Below the pieces are notes generated by a model. The model saw only the letters and a program-made list of their open reading frames with translations, made no database searches and was not told the DNA's origin. From Tateyamaria sp947503385 (GTDB lineage: Bacteria; Pseudomonadota; Alphaproteobacteria; Rhodobacterales; Rhodobacteraceae): a DNA stretch of 64,000 nucleotides. Shown here in pieces: positions 61,914 to 64,000 of the stretch. The stretch is from assembly GCF_051195235.1 (NCBI RefSeq), contig NZ_JBNFZM010000006.1:124001-188000 (forward strand), given 5' to 3'. The position numbers were made by a program, and so were the translations under genes. Each line of letters opens with the position of its first letter. Position 1 is the first letter of the stretch.

Positions 61914-62930
61914 TCAGCCCGTTTCGCCGGCTGGCTCACGCTTTGCCTCCACTTCGCCAAACCGGGCGCGGTATTCTGACGGCAACACGCCGAGCCGCTT
62001 GGCAAAGCTGCGCCGCATCTTCTGTTCGGAGCCAAAGCCGGACAGCGCGGCAATCTGTTTGAAGGATTTGCGGCTGCGTTCCAGATAAAGGCGCGCCATC
62101 GACAGGCGGCGGTCTTCGACAAAGCGTGACGGGCTGACCCCGACGTCGCGCAGGAAGTCGCGGTGCAGGGTGCGTTCGGTCGTACCTGCGGCGTGGGCCA
62201 TTTCGGTCACGGTCCATGTGTCGGCGGGGCGCGACTCGATCCGGGTGTAGAGCGTCGCGAGCCGCGCGTGGGATGTGGATTGCGCCTGTAATGGGCTGGA
62301 ATATTGCGACTGGCCCCCGTGCCGGTGCATGAACACGACCATTTCGCGCGCCACCGCCAATGCGGTGTCACGCCCGTGGTCCGTTTCGAGCAGGGTCAGC
62401 GCCAGATCAATGCCCGCCGTCACCCCTGCGGAGCAGTGGAATTTACCGTCCGCGGTAAAGATGTGGTCCAGTTGCCAATCGACGTGCGCAAATCGCTGGC
62501 GCACAAGGTCCGCACGGTCCCAATGCGTGGTGGCCCTGCGCCCATCAAGCAGGCCGGTTGCAGCCACCAGAAGGCTGCCGGAACACACCGAAATGACCCG
62601 CTGCGCGCGCGCCGCCAATGGGGCGAGATACCCCGCCAGCGACGCATCATCCAGCAGAAGGTCCACGCCTGGCCCGCCCGGCACAATCAGATCGTCCATG
62701 GGCCTGTCCGGTTGAAACGCACCGTCCGCGCGCAGGGTGAGCCCCGTGTCGGTGAGGACGTCGCGCCCGTCCTGTGTGCAGATGTCGATGCGATACGCGT
62801 CATAACCCAAGAGCGTGTTGGCCGACCCAAACACCTGCGCAGGCCCCGCCACGTCCATCAGCAGCACAGCGGGAAATCCTAGAATGGCGACGTTACGGTG
62901 TTTTGTCTGATTTTGAAGGTTGGTTGTCAT
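61914..62930 (-). CDS. GlxA-type AraC regulator with DJ-1/PfpI domain
   Basis: 338 residues from ATG 62930 (GTG 62939 possible). The N-terminal DJ-1/PfpI amidotransferase-like domain keeps the nucleophile-elbow Cys (ISVCSGSLLVAATGLL); the C-terminal AraC helix-turn-helix pair follows (WTVTEMAHAAGTTERTLHRDF, SFKQIAALSGFGSEQKMRRSF). Divergent from ridA, a likely target. The ligand is unknown. Confidence 0.92.
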   Translation of the reverse strand: MTTNLQNQTKHRNVAILGFPAVLLMDVAGPAQVFGSANTLLGYDAYRIDICTQDGRDVLTDTGLTLRADGAFQPDRPMDDLIVPGGPGVDLLLDDASLAGYLAPLAARAQRVISVCSGSLLVAATGLLDGRRATTHWDRADLVRQRFAHVDWQLDHIFTADGKFHCSAGVTAGIDLALTLLETDHGRDTALAVAREMVVFMHRHGGQSQYSSPLQAQSTSHARLATLYTRIESRPADTWTVTEMAHAAGTTERTLHRDFLRDVGVSPSRFVEDRRLSMARLYLERSRKSFKQIAALSGFGSEQKMRRSFAKRLGVLPSEYRARFGEVEAKREPAGETG

Positions 62931-62991
62931 ATCCGACACTCACCACGTCGCGTAGCCTTGGGTCAATACCCCCCTGAGATACGAGGTTCTG

Positions 62992-63393
62992 ATGCCCAAA
63001 ACATACATCACTGACGTAGAAGGGGTGCCCCCGTCCCCCTCGCCGATTTCGAACGCGGTTGTCGTGGACAACACCTGTCATATCTCGGGCCAGTTGGCCG
63101 TTTACGAGGACGGATACAGGGCGGGCACCGCAGAGGCGGAGGCGCACCGGGCCTTTGACCTTGTCTGCGCCGTCGCGCAGGCGGCGGGGTTTGCGCCGGA
63201 CGATATTGTCTATGTCGATATTGCGTTTATCGACATAGACCGTGATCTGGCGGCGGTGAACGCGGTGTGCCGCGCGCGGTTTGCGCAGTTTCCGGCCCGC
63301 ACGGTCTATCAGGCGGCCAAGCTGCCGTTTGGGGCCAAGGTCAAGATACAGGCCATTGCGATGCGCGCGGCCCCTGTCGGGTCGGATCGGTGA
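62992..63393 (+). CDS. RidA-family protein
   Basis: 133 residues of the YjgF/YER057c/UK114 (RidA) family: SPISNAVVVDNTCHISGQLAVYEDG, DIVYVDIAFIDI and the C-terminal ARTVYQAAKLPFGAKVKIQAIAM. In true RidA an Arg near 105 binds the imine/enamine intermediate; the corresponding Arg appears in F-P-A-R-T. Probably removes reactive enamines or acts on a specific metabolite under GlxA-type control. Confidence 0.9.
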   Translation: MPKTYITDVEGVPPSPSPISNAVVVDNTCHISGQLAVYEDGYRAGTAEAEAHRAFDLVCAVAQAAGFAPDDIVYVDIAFIDIDRDLAAVNAVCRARFAQFPARTVYQAAKLPFGAKVKIQAIAMRAAPVGSDR

Positions 63394-63485
63394 GCTTGCG
63401 CCGCTGAGCCTTGGCACGTCCGGCTCTGGACCGGCCCGCGCGGGACGCTTATGCTGCACCGCAACACTGGCCGGAGGCGTCCTGA

Positions 63486-64000
63486 TGAAACTGATCGTTG
63501 GCTTGGGCAATCCGGGGGGCAAATATGCCCGCAACCGGCACAATATCGGGTTCATGGTGCTGGATGAGATCGCCGGTGCCCATGGGTTTCCCGGTTGGAA
63601 GTCCAAGCATCAGGGCGTGGTGTCGGAGGGGCGGTTTGGCAGCGCGCGTGCGGTGCTGCTCAAGCCTGAGACCTATATGAACAAATCCGGTGACAGCGTG
63701 GGGGCCGCGATGCGGTTTTACAAGCTGTCGCCAGAGGATGTTATTGTTTTCCATGACGAAATCGACTTGGCCCCCGGCAAGGTACGGTGCAAGACCGGGG
63801 GGGGTCATGCCGGTCACAATGGGCTGCGGTCGATCCATGCGCATATCGGGCCGGATTATGTGCGGGTCCGGCTGGGGGTCGGGCATCCCGGCCACAAAGA
63901 CGCGGTGCCGGGCTATGTGCTGCGCGATTTTCCGAAGGCGGATCAGGGGTGGCTTGACGATGTGCTGCGCGGCTGTGCGGACGGAGCGCCGCATCTGGCG
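63486..64000 (+). CDS. pth: Peptidyl-tRNA hydrolase (3' end outside window)
   Basis: 171 codons visible. ATG 63486 follows GGAGG. Pth signature residues: N10 (GLGNPGGKYARNRHNIGF), the catalytic H19 in the same block, N66-region (YMNKSG) and D92-region (FHDEIDLAPGKVRCKTGGGHAGHNGLRS). Releases peptidyl-tRNA for recycling. Truncated only by the window edge. Confidence 0.97.

Overview
The window looks like a chromosomal segment of a marine alphaproteobacterium of the Rhodobacterales (Roseobacter group). Evidence: high GC with strong G/C third-position bias, many ATGA-type gene overlaps, and gene sets typical of that order (methyltransferase next to gloB, extensin-like protein + arogenate dehydrogenase + hisC-like aminotransferase, ETF-ubiquinone oxidoreductase next to a TPR protein, phaA-phaB, DUF2125, DUF2007 and YdcH proteins). 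This assignment is inferred from gene content; no rRNA or tRNA gene is present to confirm it.

Layout. 1-16.7 kb: two paralogous peptide/opine-type ABC solute-binding proteins (the first cut by the window edge), a Dps-type ferritin, a Tat-exported isochorismatase-like hydrolase divergent from an AraC regulator, an aminotransferase, a WYL regulator with a perfect operator palindrome facing an SRPBCC gene, and a complete Dpp/Opp-type transporter core (two permeases, two ATPases). Between the AraC gene and the second binding protein sits an intact 3.94-kb IS1595-family transposon (4164-8100). It has 25-bp perfect inverted repeats, an 8-bp target duplication and five passenger genes, including a ClpP/SDH-type serine protease and a DUF6471 protein. 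16.8-30 kb: housekeeping genes (methyltransferase, gloB, clpA, M23 peptidase, a MotA/ExbB-like + MotB/OmpA-like pair, ChaC, DUF2125, extensin-like protein, aromatic amino-acid/histidine enzymes). 30-48.3 kb: a lone phage-type tail-tube protein, regulators, rpsD, tag, an EAL phosphodiesterase, phaA-phaB for PHB precursor synthesis, LysR/EamA, isoprenoid genes (polyprenyl synthase, ispE), ETF-QO, soxR with its box driving a glyoxalase-like gene, and greA.

48.35-51.7 kb is a gene-poor, lower-GC stretch. It holds a small cysteine-rich protein, a DUF318 permease with an embedded EF-hand loop, its thioredoxin-like partner, and a broken IS3-type OrfA. 51.7-64 kb: GntR and MarR regulators, a pyrimidine 5'-nucleotidase, a UbiH-type monooxygenase, trmB, an Acg-type nitroreductase with three phased operators, lldD, an MFS exporter, ribosomal protein L25, an EamA transporter, a GlxA-type regulator, RidA and the start of pth.

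Regulatory DNA is unusually legible here. Perfect palindromes sit in front of the WYL, XRE, SoxR, MarR, lldD and transposon DUF6471 genes. Two dispersed intergenic repeat families also recur: one in three copies directly after stop codons, one in two copies built on TGTCCCA-N3-TGGGACA. The best candidate for something undescribed is the passenger-bearing IS1595 element; next are the MarR/nitroreductase operator array, the EF-hand permease and the orphan tail-tube gene.
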